10,252 nt of DNA from Verrucomicrobiales bacterium (GTDB lineage Bacteria > Verrucomicrobiota > Verrucomicrobiia > Verrucomicrobiales > V1-33): assembly GCA_028293305.1 (NCBI GenBank), contig JAQGPD010000346.1, forward strand, positions 1-10,252. Reading direction: 5' to 3'. The notes under the pieces were generated by a model. It did no database searches. It saw only the letters and a program-made list of their open reading frames with translations, and was not told the DNA's origin. Made by a program: the position numbers and the translations under genes. Positions 1-7,415 of the stretch are shown piece by piece. The first letter of the stretch is position 1. Each line of letters starts with the position of its first letter.

Positions 1-2
1 CG

Positions 3-671
3 ATCATTTTCGAACAGGAAATCCTGACCGATGTCCCGCCGGCGGAAATGGACCTCCGCTGGAGCCGGGGATGGCGTCATTTCGGGAGGGAGTTTTTCCG
101 TTATAGCCTGTCGTTGAATGCGGACGACTCCTGGCACCAAATCCAGCCCCTGCGCATCGTCCTGGCGGATTTCCGGCCGACGGCGCGGCACCGCCGCATC
201 CTCCGGAAAAATGCGGACCTCACGGTCGGGATCGGCCCCGCCCGCGTGGACGCCACCCGCGAGGCCATGTTTTTCCGGCACCGCGAGCGCTTCAAATCCA
301 ACCCGCCCCCCAGCCTTTCCACCTATCTTCCGGAACAGGATCCCTCCCTCGATCCCTGCGAATGCCGTGAAGTCCGGCTGCTGCAGGACGGCGTTTTAAT
401 GGCGGTCAGTTTTTTGGATATCGGGGAAAGCGCCTCCTCCAGTCTTTATGCCATGTTCGAGCCTGACGCCGCCTCCCGCAGCCTCGGCATATGCACCTTT
501 CTGCACGAGATAGAATATGCGAAAAGCCTGGGGCATCAATATCTTTACCCTGGGTATGCCACGGTTGAGCCCAGTGCCTATGACTATAAAAAAACATTCC
601 CCGCCCTGGAAACCTATCATTGGCGGACCGGGGAATGGATCCCGCTTCCGCCGACCCCTGCGTCCGAATAG
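3..671 (+). CDS. aminoacyl-tRNA--protein transferase (ATE/Bpt family), 5' end missing
   Basis: The frame is open from the left edge, so the true start lies upstream; 222 codons are visible against roughly 235-250 for bacterial members. The family moves an amino acid (Arg, or Leu in Bpt) from aminoacyl-tRNA to protein N-termini, marking them for ClpS/ClpAP-type degradation in the cytosol. Visible support: the central PLRIVLADFRPTARHRRIL segment matches the family's LRVPVxxFxxSxxxRR block. The C-terminal GNAT-like part carries SLYAMFEPD, then SLGICTFLHEIEYAKSLG, then YLYPGYA and YDYKKTFPALE, in the usual order. The Cys motif normally found just before the LRV block is absent: the sequence reads WHQIQPLRIV. 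The only cysteines seen are a CEC pair about halfway along and one in the C-terminal part. Arg versus Leu specificity cannot be told from this fragment. It shares no obvious pathway with the genes that follow. Confidence 0.75.
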   Translation: MIFEQEILTDVPPAEMDLRWSRGWRHFGREFFRYSLSLNADDSWHQIQPLRIVLADFRPTARHRRILRKNADLTVGIGPARVDATREAMFFRHRERFKSNPPPSLSTYLPEQDPSLDPCECREVRLLQDGVLMAVSFLDIGESASSSLYAMFEPDAASRSLGICTFLHEIEYAKSLGHQYLYPGYATVEPSAYDYKKTFPALETYHWRTGEWIPLPPTPASE

Positions 672-788
672 AAACCGGCGACCGGCACCGTGGGCGCGGC
701 GGCTGGATAAATTCTGGGAGATTGCCTGGATTTCCGCGTAAATACTCGCCACGGCCCCCGGGGTCGGTTTATAGACACTTCACGCGCC

Positions 789-2012
789 ATGAATAAATCC
801 TTGCTATTACTTTCCTGCACCACCGCCTTTGCCTGTCTCGGATCAGCCGCCTCCGCGGCTCCGGCCTTGAAGTGGTCCACCCAGCAGCTCACCAACGAAT
901 TCCATGCCGAAGGCGCTGCCGCCGGGGATTTCAACAAGGATGGAAAAATGGATATTGTTTACGGCCCATGGTGGTTTGCCGGTCCTGAGTTCACCAGGAA
1001 AAACCAGATCTATCCTCCCGCCGCCGTGAATCCCCGCGGGTATTCCAAAAACTTCTTCAACTACTGCCCGGACCTGAATGCGGACGGTTGGACGGATGTG
1101 TTGGTGCTGGGTTTTCCGGGCGAGGACAGTTATTGGTTTGAAAATCCCAAAAACGCCACCGGCGACTGGAAACGTTATAGCATTTTGAAAGTCACCGACG
1201 GCGAGTCCCCCGTCTGGGCGGATATCACCGGCGATGGCAAACCGGAAATCGTCTGCGCGCAGGATGGATTTTTCGGTTATGCGCAGCCCGGCGCGGACCC
1301 CACCCAGCCTTGGCCCTTCACCCGCGTGACCTCCCCCGGAGCGTCCAGCGGCCGCTTCACGCATGGCATGGGCGTGGGTGATGTGAATGGCGACAAGAAG
1401 CCCGATTTGTTGGAAAAAAATGGCTGGTGGGAACAACCCGCCGACCCCCGCACCCAGCCGGTCTGGACGTTCCACGCCGTGCCCTTCGCCGAGGCCGGCG
1501 GCGCGCAAATGTATGCCTATGATTTCGATGGCGATGGCGACAACGATATCTTCACCAGTCTCGCCGCGCATAACTACGGCATCGCCTGGTATGAGCAGTC
1601 CAAGGACAAGGACGGAAAAAGCATTTTCGCCAAACACGAACTCATGCCCACCGACCCCGCCGCGCCCTCCAAGGTCCCGCTCTTCAGCGCGATCCATGCG
1701 GTCGATATCGCGGACATGAACGGCGACGGCATCATGGACATCGTCACCGGTCAGCGCTACTGGGCGCACGCGCCGAAAGAGGACGGCACCGGCGGCGACC
1801 CAGGCGTGAACAATCCTCCCGTGGTGTATTGGTATGAAGTGAAACCCGGCGGCAAAAGCGGCGCGGCGGAATTCATCCCCCATCTCGTGGACGACAAATC
1901 CGGCGTGGGAACCCAGGTCATGATTGTCGAACTGGACGGCCAGGCGCCGCCGGAAATTGTGGTGGGCAACAAACGCGGCGCTTTTGTGAGCAGCGCGAAG
2001 CTCGTTCCCTGA
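789..2012 (+). CDS. secreted FG-GAP/VCBS-repeat beta-propeller protein
   Basis: This 407-residue protein starts with a Sec signal peptide: MNKS, a hydrophobic run, then an A-S-A cleavage site near residue 23. The mature part holds seven Asp-rich calcium-loop motifs of the D-x-[DN]-x-D-G-x-x-[DE] type: D47-D55 (DFNKDGKMD), D95-D103 (DLNADGWTD), D145-E153 (DITGDGKPE), D198-D206 (DVNGDKKPD), D245-D253 (DFDGDGDND), D309-D317 (DMNGDGIMD) and a degenerate E381-E389 (ELDGQAPPE). Spacing is 48-72 residues, as expected for a seven-bladed FG-GAP propeller. Aromatic motifs WWFAGPE, YWFENP, WWEQP, AWYEQ and YWYEV recur after the loops. There is no catalytic domain, anchor or sorting tag after the propeller. 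Such proteins are common in Planctomycetes and Verrucomicrobia, usually with unknown ligands. The ATG at 789 is chosen because the signal peptide begins there; no Shine-Dalgarno precedes it. A strong terminator follows, so it is probably transcribed alone. Confidence 0.85.
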   Translation: MNKSLLLLSCTTAFACLGSAASAAPALKWSTQQLTNEFHAEGAAAGDFNKDGKMDIVYGPWWFAGPEFTRKNQIYPPAAVNPRGYSKNFFNYCPDLNADGWTDVLVLGFPGEDSYWFENPKNATGDWKRYSILKVTDGESPVWADITGDGKPEIVCAQDGFFGYAQPGADPTQPWPFTRVTSPGASSGRFTHGMGVGDVNGDKKPDLLEKNGWWEQPADPRTQPVWTFHAVPFAEAGGAQMYAYDFDGDGDNDIFTSLAAHNYGIAWYEQSKDKDGKSIFAKHELMPTDPAAPSKVPLFSAIHAVDIADMNGDGIMDIVTGQRYWAHAPKEDGTGGDPGVNNPPVVYWYEVKPGGKSGAAEFIPHLVDDKSGVGTQVMIVELDGQAPPEIVVGNKRGAFVSSAKLVP

Positions 2013-2051
2013 CACATTGCTGCTGACCGGAAAAACCGGATAGTGAATTTG

Positions 2052-2087
2052 AAAATCCCCGGCCCCCGCAAGGCCGGGGATTTTTTT
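2052..2087 (+). terminator. Rho-independent terminator after the FG-GAP gene
   Basis: A 10-bp GC-rich stem ATCCCCGGCC (2055-2064) pairs with GGCCGGGGAT (2072-2081) around a 7-base loop, CCCGCAA. Three further A-T pairs extend it (2052-2054 with 2082-2084). The arm runs straight into a T tract (2081-2087). It lies 40 bases past the FG-GAP stop codon and separates that gene from the dihydrouridine synthase. Confidence 0.92.
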
Positions 2088-2185
2088 GCCCATGGAAAAA
2101 CCGCCCTGCGCTCATCCCCAGGCCGCCCATTCCCCAGCCCACCCGCGCCCTTGCCGACCGACCGAAGCCGGGCCAAAAATCCCCC

Positions 2186-3256
2186 TTGGACCCGCAAACC
2201 GCATTCGACACCGTTCTCGCAGGACCGGAGCCGCCCCTCGCCCTGGCCCCCATGCAGGACGTCACGCACCTCCCGTTCTGGCGCATCATGGCCCGGCACG
2301 ATGGCGCGGATCTTTATTTCACCGAATACATGCGCGTGCATTCGGTTTCAAAACCGGAGCGCTGGATCGTGGATTCCATCACTCAAAACCCGACCGGCCG
2401 CCCGGTCATCGTGCAGATCATCGGCAATGACGTCCCGTCCATCCTCCGGACCATCCCCCTGCTCCGCGCCCTGCCCATCGCCGCCATCGATCTCAACCTC
2501 GGCTGCCCCGCTCCCGTCGTTTATAAAAAATGCGCCGGCGGCGGATTGCTCCGCCAGTTGCCCCTCGTGGACTCGCTCCTCGGAGCCATGCGCGACGCCA
2601 TCCCCGGCCGCTTCACTGTGAAAACGCGCATCGGTTTTGACGATCCCGTGACAGACGCCCTCATTCCGCTGCTGCAAAAACACCGGCCCGATCTGGTCAC
2701 GGTCCATGGCCGCACCGTTTTGGAAATGTATCGCGGCGGCATCCACTACGACCACATCCGCGCCATCGCCGACGCCCTGCCGTGCCCCGTCCTGGCCAAC
2801 GGCAACGTTTCCACCCCGGCCTCCGCCGAGCAGACCCTCCGCCAAACCGGCGCGCGGGGGCTCATGATCGGGCGCGGCGCGATCCGGAATCCCTGGATCT
2901 TCCAACAAATCCGCCACCACCGCGCCGGCCGGCCCGTCCCCCTGCCCTCCGGCCGCGATGTCCTCGCCTACATCCACGAGCTGTGGGAGGAAACCTGGCA
3001 CGCCGACGCCACGGGCGCGACCCATGTCCACTCGATGAAGCGTTATATGAATTTCATCGGCGCCGGCATCACGGGCGATGGCCAGTTCCTCGACCGCATC
3101 CGCCGCGCTCCCTCGCAGGAGGAATTCTTCACCATTTGCCGCGACTATCTCGACCACCCGGATCCCATGCCGCTGGACCCGCCGCCCGCGCTGGTGCAGA
3201 CCGGAGCCTGCGGCAGCAATCATAAAGCCCAGGCCGCCAGTCCCGCGCTAACCTGA
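2186..3256 (+). CDS. dus: tRNA-dihydrouridine synthase (Dus family)
   Basis: This is an FMN-dependent TIM-barrel enzyme that reduces specific uridines in the tRNA D-loop with NADPH. Family landmarks are in order: the FMN-binding start LALAPMQDVT (residues 18-27); VIVQIIGND (74-82); the active-site loop DLNLGCP (102-108) with the catalytic Cys107; VKTRIGFDD (145-153) with the FMN-contacting Lys146; VHGRT (173-177) with His174; ANGNV (204-208); and the phosphate-binding MIGRGAIRNPWIF (227-239). A helical C-terminal tRNA-binding domain follows to about residue 325, then a Pro-rich tail. At 356 residues it is slightly longer than DusB or DusC (about 315-320). The start appears to be TTG: the first in-frame ATG is at 2252, inside the FMN-binding motif, and no Shine-Dalgarno is visible. 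The target uridine, and so the Dus subfamily, cannot be assigned by eye. Confidence 0.92.
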   Translation: MDPQTAFDTVLAGPEPPLALAPMQDVTHLPFWRIMARHDGADLYFTEYMRVHSVSKPERWIVDSITQNPTGRPVIVQIIGNDVPSILRTIPLLRALPIAAIDLNLGCPAPVVYKKCAGGGLLRQLPLVDSLLGAMRDAIPGRFTVKTRIGFDDPVTDALIPLLQKHRPDLVTVHGRTVLEMYRGGIHYDHIRAIADALPCPVLANGNVSTPASAEQTLRQTGARGLMIGRGAIRNPWIFQQIRHHRAGRPVPLPSGRDVLAYIHELWEETWHADATGATHVHSMKRYMNFIGAGITGDGQFLDRIRRAPSQEEFFTICRDYLDHPDPMPLDPPPALVQTGACGSNHKAQAASPALT

Positions 3257-3311
3257 CTTCACGTTCCCTCCCTGAATCATCCTGACAAAAATTCGACGCC
3301 CTTTTCCTGAC

Positions 3312-4988
3312 ATGAATGCTCCGCTCCGGAATCTCCCCCGCTTATTGGCCCTCGCCCTTCTCCCCGTCTTTTCCGCCACGCCCGCAGCCGCGGAAAATCA
3401 GCCGGGAGCCCTGCCTTCGCCTCATTTCGAAGCCGTCTCCAAACACCTCGATTCCGGAAGCACATTCTTTTCCTATATTGATTTGGATGGCGATGCCGCC
3501 AGACTGGCCTCCGGCGCGGATGCCATGCTGGAAGTCGCACGCCAGGAAATGCCCGGCGTCATGCCCGACGGATTGAAGGCCAGCGGCGTGATCAAAAGCC
3601 TCGGCCTCGACCGCTTGAAAGCCATCGGCCTCAGCTCCCTCCGGACCTCCGCCACCGGCTTCATCAACCGCGCCATCCTGCTCCTCCCGGAAGGCCGCAC
3701 CGGTCTTTTCAATCTCCTCGGCGGCGAACCCACACCATGGGTTTCCCCCGCCCTGGCGCCGGCCGACTCGGATTTTGTGATCGAATCCGACATCACGCTG
3801 GGGGCGGTTTTGCCGTTGATCGAATCCTTGTTGGAATCCACCGGCGAAGCCCATCTGACCGAGCAATACAAAAGCCTGCTGGGTTTTCCCGTTCCCGGCT
3901 TCAACCTCACCGCCAACGATCTCATCGCCAAATTGAACACCCGGCTCCTCCTGTCCGCGCGGGTGGAAAAGGATAAAACGTTTTCGCCGCCCGGCCAGCC
4001 CGCCACCTTCCCCGTGGTGCATGTGGTGATCGCCCTGGACCAGCTGGATTTCCTGTTCCCGCCCCTGAAGACCTACGCCGCCGCGACCGGACAAACCGAA
4101 TTCGAATCCGGCGATGGCTTCGAACTCATCCGCCTTCCCCGCGCCCTGCCAGGGGATCTCGCCTTTTTCCAACCGGTGCTCTATCATGATTTGAAATCCA
4201 AACGGCTGCTGCTTTCCACGCATCCCGCGGACGTTCGTTGGTTCCTGGCCGAGGCCCCGAAACTGGCCATTAATCCCGCATTCATCCAAGCCACCGCCGG
4301 ACTACCGAAGGACGGAAACCATTTTTCCTATCTGACTCCGGCCGCCGGCCTGGCCATGGAAAACCTATCCGAATCCCTCCTCCTCGCCCGATCCTCCCCG
4401 GACGGCGGCCCCGACCCCGCTTTGGTCCGCGGATTTTTGGAAAAAGCCCGCCAGCTTTTTCCGCCATCGGACCAGCCCCTCGTGTCCACCCGGGCGAACC
4501 GGCCGGAAGGCATCGTTTTTCAATCCTCCGCCAATCACAGTTATAAAGCCACCCTAACTCTCCAGACCGCCTTCACCGCCGGTCTCGTCACCGGGGTGGT
4601 GAAGGGCATCCGCGACGGCATTCGCCAAGCCGCCCAATCCGCCGAAAACGACCAAAAACCCTCACCCCCGCGCGCCCGCCCCCGGCCCCGGCCGCAACCC
4701 GCCCCGCCCGGGCAGGATGACGAGGAAACCGACCAGGCCACTTCCGCCAGGATCCGCAACAACCTCCAGCAAATCACCTTCGCCGCCCAAGCCTGGTTTC
4801 TGGACAATCCGGACGAGGCCGAGGTCTCCTTCGACCAACTCATCAAAGCGGAACTCCTGTTCCGCCCCGAACCCGTCGCCGGCGAATCCTATCAAAAACT
4901 CACCCTCAAACGCACCGGCGGCACCCTGTCCGTAACCTTGAAATCAGGAGGCTCCCTTTCCCGCGACTACGGCCCGGTCGCGAAATAA
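3312..4988 (+). CDS. secreted protein of unknown function with pseudopilin-like C-terminal region
   Basis: I do not recognise the main part of this 558-residue protein. It begins with a clear Sec signal peptide: basic residues at 6-10, a hydrophobic stretch at 11-20, and a probable cleavage ATPAAA|EN after residue 27. Residues 35-440 form a mixed alpha/beta region (FFSYIDLDGDAARL at 52-65) of the kind seen in large PVC-group secreted proteins. An Arg/Pro/Gln-rich linker spans about 449-468, then an acidic DDEE. The last 80 residues start ARIRNNLQQITFAAQAWFLD (479-498), resembling the amphipathic helix just after the membrane segment of type II secretion or type IV pseudopilins. Then come VSFDQLI, the PVAGESYQKL loop (521-530) and a beta-hairpin ending DYGP. 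The hydrophobic pilin helix and prepilin cleavage site are missing. The ATG is preceded by CCTGAC, not a Shine-Dalgarno. It lies 55 bases after the dus stop with no terminator between. Confidence 0.75.
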   Translation: MNAPLRNLPRLLALALLPVFSATPAAAENQPGALPSPHFEAVSKHLDSGSTFFSYIDLDGDAARLASGADAMLEVARQEMPGVMPDGLKASGVIKSLGLDRLKAIGLSSLRTSATGFINRAILLLPEGRTGLFNLLGGEPTPWVSPALAPADSDFVIESDITLGAVLPLIESLLESTGEAHLTEQYKSLLGFPVPGFNLTANDLIAKLNTRLLLSARVEKDKTFSPPGQPATFPVVHVVIALDQLDFLFPPLKTYAAATGQTEFESGDGFELIRLPRALPGDLAFFQPVLYHDLKSKRLLLSTHPADVRWFLAEAPKLAINPAFIQATAGLPKDGNHFSYLTPAAGLAMENLSESLLLARSSPDGGPDPALVRGFLEKARQLFPPSDQPLVSTRANRPEGIVFQSSANHSYKATLTLQTAFTAGLVTGVVKGIRDGIRQAAQSAENDQKPSPPRARPRPRPQPAPPGQDDEETDQATSARIRNNLQQITFAAQAWFLDNPDEAEVSFDQLIKAELLFRPEPVAGESYQKLTLKRTGGTLSVTLKSGGSLSRDYGPVAK

Positions 4989-4994
4989 AAAGTC

Positions 4995-5013
4995 GGGCTC
5001 CCGCCCGGAGCCC
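4995..5013 (+). terminator. possible weak stem-loop terminator
   Basis: GGGCTCC (4995-5001) pairs perfectly with GGAGCCC (5007-5013) around a 5-base loop, CGCCC, beginning six bases after the stop codon of the 558-residue secreted protein. No T tract follows (CCTTCCGTTCC), so it could be a weak terminator, an mRNA 3'-end stabiliser or chance. The rest of the 199-base gap to 5187 is strongly C-rich. I see no gene, repeat or recognisable promoter in it beyond a minor TTCCC/GGGAA inverted repeat (5109-5126). Confidence 0.35.
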
Positions 5014-5187
5014 CCTTCCGTTCCTCCCCGCAAGTCCCCGCCTGCACGCCAGGATGAGGCTGAATTCCCGCTTTCCAACCCCGCCCCGACTTCCCAGCAT
5101 ACACCCCGTTCCCCGACCTCCGGGAATGGCCGTCCGCCGTCCCGTCCCCACCCTTCCAGCCCCCCGGTTCCCCAGCCCGTTTCATCC

Positions 5188-6756
5188 ATGTCCGCGTCCC
5201 CAGATCCAGCCTCCCTTCCGGACGTCCGCCTCGCGGGCTTTCTCCAATCCGGACTGGGACTCGGCGAGACCGGCCGCCTCATCGCCCACAGCCTAACCAC
5301 CGCCGGGGTCCGCTTCTCCACCCACACCTGGGAGAAAAAAGACATCGCCACCGTCCCTTTCGACGGCATCCCGGCCTCCGCTCCGGCCCCTGCCGCCACC
5401 GCTGATTCCCGGCCCGGCATCAGCCTGCTCTCGCTCAATGGCGAGCACCTTTCCAGCTTCATGAAAAGCAGCGGCGCGGAGCTTTTTCAGGACCGCTACG
5501 TCATTTCCATCTGGTTCTGGGAATTGCCGGAATTGTCAGGCCCCAGCCGCGCGGGATTCAAATTCGTGGATGAGGTCTGGGCCGCCACACCCTTCATTCA
5601 GGATGCGTTGTCCAAACACAGCGGCGATGTTCCGGTCAAACGCTGGCAACATCCCGTCCGCCAACCCGTGGGCGATGCCGCCGCCGCGCGCGCCAGATTC
5701 CCCTTCGATAACCGGTTCGTCTTTTTATTCTCCTTCGACTATCAAAGCTGCGTCAAACGCAAGAATCCCGACGCCGTCTGCGAAGCATTCACCCTGGCAT
5801 TTCCCGAGCCCCTCCCCGGCGGCCCCCTTTGCCTGATCAAGTCCATCAATGGCCCGCTCCATCCGGTGGCTTTCACCCTGCTTCGCCATCGCTGGGCGCA
5901 TCGTCCTGACATTGTTTTCATGGACGAGTTCCTATCCTCCGCGGACCGCGATCTCCTGACCTGGCGCGCGGATGCCTGCGTTTCCCTCCACCGTTCGGAA
6001 GGCCTGGGCCTGACACTTTTGGAGGCCATGGCCATCGGCAAGCCCGCCATCGCCACCAACTATTCCGGAAACCTCGCCTTCATGTTCCCGGAAAATTCCT
6101 GGCTGATTCCATGGACCTCCGTGAAGGTCGGCCCCGGCTCCCTGCATTACCCCGCCGACCAGGATTGGGCGGAGCCGGACCCCGCCGCCGCCGCCGTGGC
6201 CCTGCGCGAAGTATTCGCCGGTGGCCCCGCCGTGCAGGAAAAAGCCGCCGCCGGAGCCCGTTATATTCAGGAGCATCACTCGCCCGAAGCCTGCGGCCGG
6301 CTCATCGCCAAACTCCTCTCGGAGGCCGCCGGCAGAAAACCCCGCTCCCGCACCCAGTCCCCCGTCACCGGCCGCCGGGAAGCCTATGCCTCCCTGGCAA
6401 AATCCCGCGAAATCGATTGGGACACCAAGCCTTCCGCCACCTGGCTCAAAATCCCCCACGTCCTCGCGGACCTATACCGGAAAACCGCCCGCACCGTCCG
6501 CGCCGACCGCCAGACGCTTTCCCTGACCCTCGCCGCCCTCAAACACCAGGAGGAGCGCCATCGCGCCTCCATGGAATTCATGCAGCGCCGCGTGGACCGC
6601 CTCGGCGAGGAACTCAGCCAGGTCGTGCAGCTTTTGCCCAAGCTCCCGCCCCATCAATCGCCCCTGCCGCTCGCCGCCGCTCCGGCATCCGCCCCTGATA
6701 CCGCCGCCGCCGCCGCATCCAGCCCCGCGAATCCGTCCCCCGTCCCCGCGTCCTGA
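5188..6756 (+). CDS. GT4-type (GT-B fold) glycosyltransferase with C-terminal coiled coil
   Basis: This 522-residue protein transfers a sugar from a nucleotide-sugar donor, probably to a growing surface glycan, at the cytoplasmic face. The N-terminal Rossmann half carries the Gly-rich loop SGLGLGETGRL (21-31). FLFSFDYQSCVKRKNP (179-194) marks the start of the donor-binding half. Next come DIVFMDEFLSSADRDLL (241-257) and the retaining-GT EX7E signature SEGLGLTLLEAM (270-281, Glu271 and Glu279), followed by GKPAIATNYSGN (284-295). The catalytic part ends near residue 382. A basic linker follows, then a helical stretch at about 430-482 (KHQEERHRASMEFMQRRVD) with coiled-coil character, then an Ala/Pro-rich disordered tail including an AAAAA run from GCC repeats. 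The tail goes well beyond a normal GT4 core. The start ATG lacks a Shine-Dalgarno. It is the first gene of the probable glycan operon; donor and acceptor are unknown. Confidence 0.88.
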   Translation: MSASPDPASLPDVRLAGFLQSGLGLGETGRLIAHSLTTAGVRFSTHTWEKKDIATVPFDGIPASAPAPAATADSRPGISLLSLNGEHLSSFMKSSGAELFQDRYVISIWFWELPELSGPSRAGFKFVDEVWAATPFIQDALSKHSGDVPVKRWQHPVRQPVGDAAAARARFPFDNRFVFLFSFDYQSCVKRKNPDAVCEAFTLAFPEPLPGGPLCLIKSINGPLHPVAFTLLRHRWAHRPDIVFMDEFLSSADRDLLTWRADACVSLHRSEGLGLTLLEAMAIGKPAIATNYSGNLAFMFPENSWLIPWTSVKVGPGSLHYPADQDWAEPDPAAAAVALREVFAGGPAVQEKAAAGARYIQEHHSPEACGRLIAKLLSEAAGRKPRSRTQSPVTGRREAYASLAKSREIDWDTKPSATWLKIPHVLADLYRKTARTVRADRQTLSLTLAALKHQEERHRASMEFMQRRVDRLGEELSQVVQLLPKLPPHQSPLPLAAAPASAPDTAAAAASSPANPSPVPAS

Positions 6757-6812
6757 CAGATTCGTCCTGACGCATTTTCACACCCCCCCAATTGCTCCCG
6801 CCGATTCCAACC

Positions 6813-7403
6813 ATGATCCATCCTCAAGCCATCGTGGAACCCGGCGTCACCCTCGGAGCCCGCACCCGCGTCTGGGCCTTCGCCCACATCATCGGTCCGG
6901 CCGCCATCGGTGAGGATTGCAATATCTGCGACCACACCTTCATCGAGGGCGGAGTCCGCCTGGGCGATCGCGTCACCGTGAAATGCGGCGTCTTTTTGTG
7001 GGACGGCCTCATTGTGGAGGACGACGTTTTCATCGGTCCCTGCACCGCCTTCACCAACGACATGCGCCCCCGCAGCCGTCAAAACCGCGGGTCGTATCTG
7101 ACAACAACCCTCCGCCAGGGTTGCAGCCTCGGCGCCAATGCCACCATCCTTCCGGGCCTGTCCATCGGACGCTGGGCCATGGTCGCCGCCGGAGCGGTGG
7201 TCACCAGCGATGTCGCGGACTTCGCCCTCGTCATGGGGAATCCCGCCCGCCACCGCGGCTGGGTCTGCCGCTGCGGACTCAAGCTTCCGGAAATCGCCCA
7301 CCACCGCGCCACCTGCACCTGCGGCTTGTCCTATCAACTTTCAGGCCGCACTCTTTCGGAAGATTCCCCTCCCCTGCCCGTTCCCGCGGAACCCCTTCCC
7401 TAG
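6813..7403 (+). CDS. hexapeptide-repeat acyltransferase, WbpD/WlbB type, with Cys-rich tail
   Basis: This is a left-handed beta-helix (LbH) acyltransferase of 196 residues. It opens MIHPQAIVEPGVTLG and has repeated [LIV]-G-x4 turns: AIGEDC, RLGDRV, IVEDDVFIGP, SLGANATILPGLSIG and MVAAGAVVTSDV. FTNDMRPRS (80-88) corresponds to the FTNDxxPR loop of WbpD/WlbB enzymes, which N-acetylate UDP-2-acetamido-3-amino-2,3-dideoxy-glucuronate; FdtC-type dTDP-amino-sugar acetyltransferases are close relatives and a valid alternative. ALVMGNPARHRGWV (138-151) is the usual helix exit. Beyond it, C152-x-C154-G and C168-x-C170-G form a likely zinc-ribbon tail, then a Pro-rich end. A TTG at 6792 would add seven residues, but the ATG at 6813 matches the family start exactly. 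Neighbours are glycosyltransferases, 56 bases upstream and 12 bases downstream, which supports a role in making an acylamino sugar. No matching aminotransferase or dehydrogenase lies in the window. Confidence 0.85.
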   Translation: MIHPQAIVEPGVTLGARTRVWAFAHIIGPAAIGEDCNICDHTFIEGGVRLGDRVTVKCGVFLWDGLIVEDDVFIGPCTAFTNDMRPRSRQNRGSYLTTTLRQGCSLGANATILPGLSIGRWAMVAAGAVVTSDVADFALVMGNPARHRGWVCRCGLKLPEIAHHRATCTCGLSYQLSGRTLSEDSPPLPVPAEPLP

Positions 7404-7415
7404 CGTCCCCCAGCC

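Noticed and set aside
722..744. TTGCCT and TAAATA as a sigma-70 promoter for the FG-GAP gene
   Set aside because: The two elements are only 11 bases apart, too close for a -35/-10 pair, and TTTATA at 768 has no matching -35 box.
843..2093. A 416-residue open frame on the minus strand opposite the FG-GAP gene
   Set aside because: The plus strand has a signal peptide and seven calcium loops. The minus-strand product is His/Val/Gly-rich, has no recognisable domain, and begins inside the terminator hairpin.
6702..6717. GCC trinucleotide run in the GT4 tail as a phase-variation tract
   Set aside because: Changes in a trinucleotide repeat do not shift the frame, and the run merely encodes a short poly-Ala stretch in a disordered tail.
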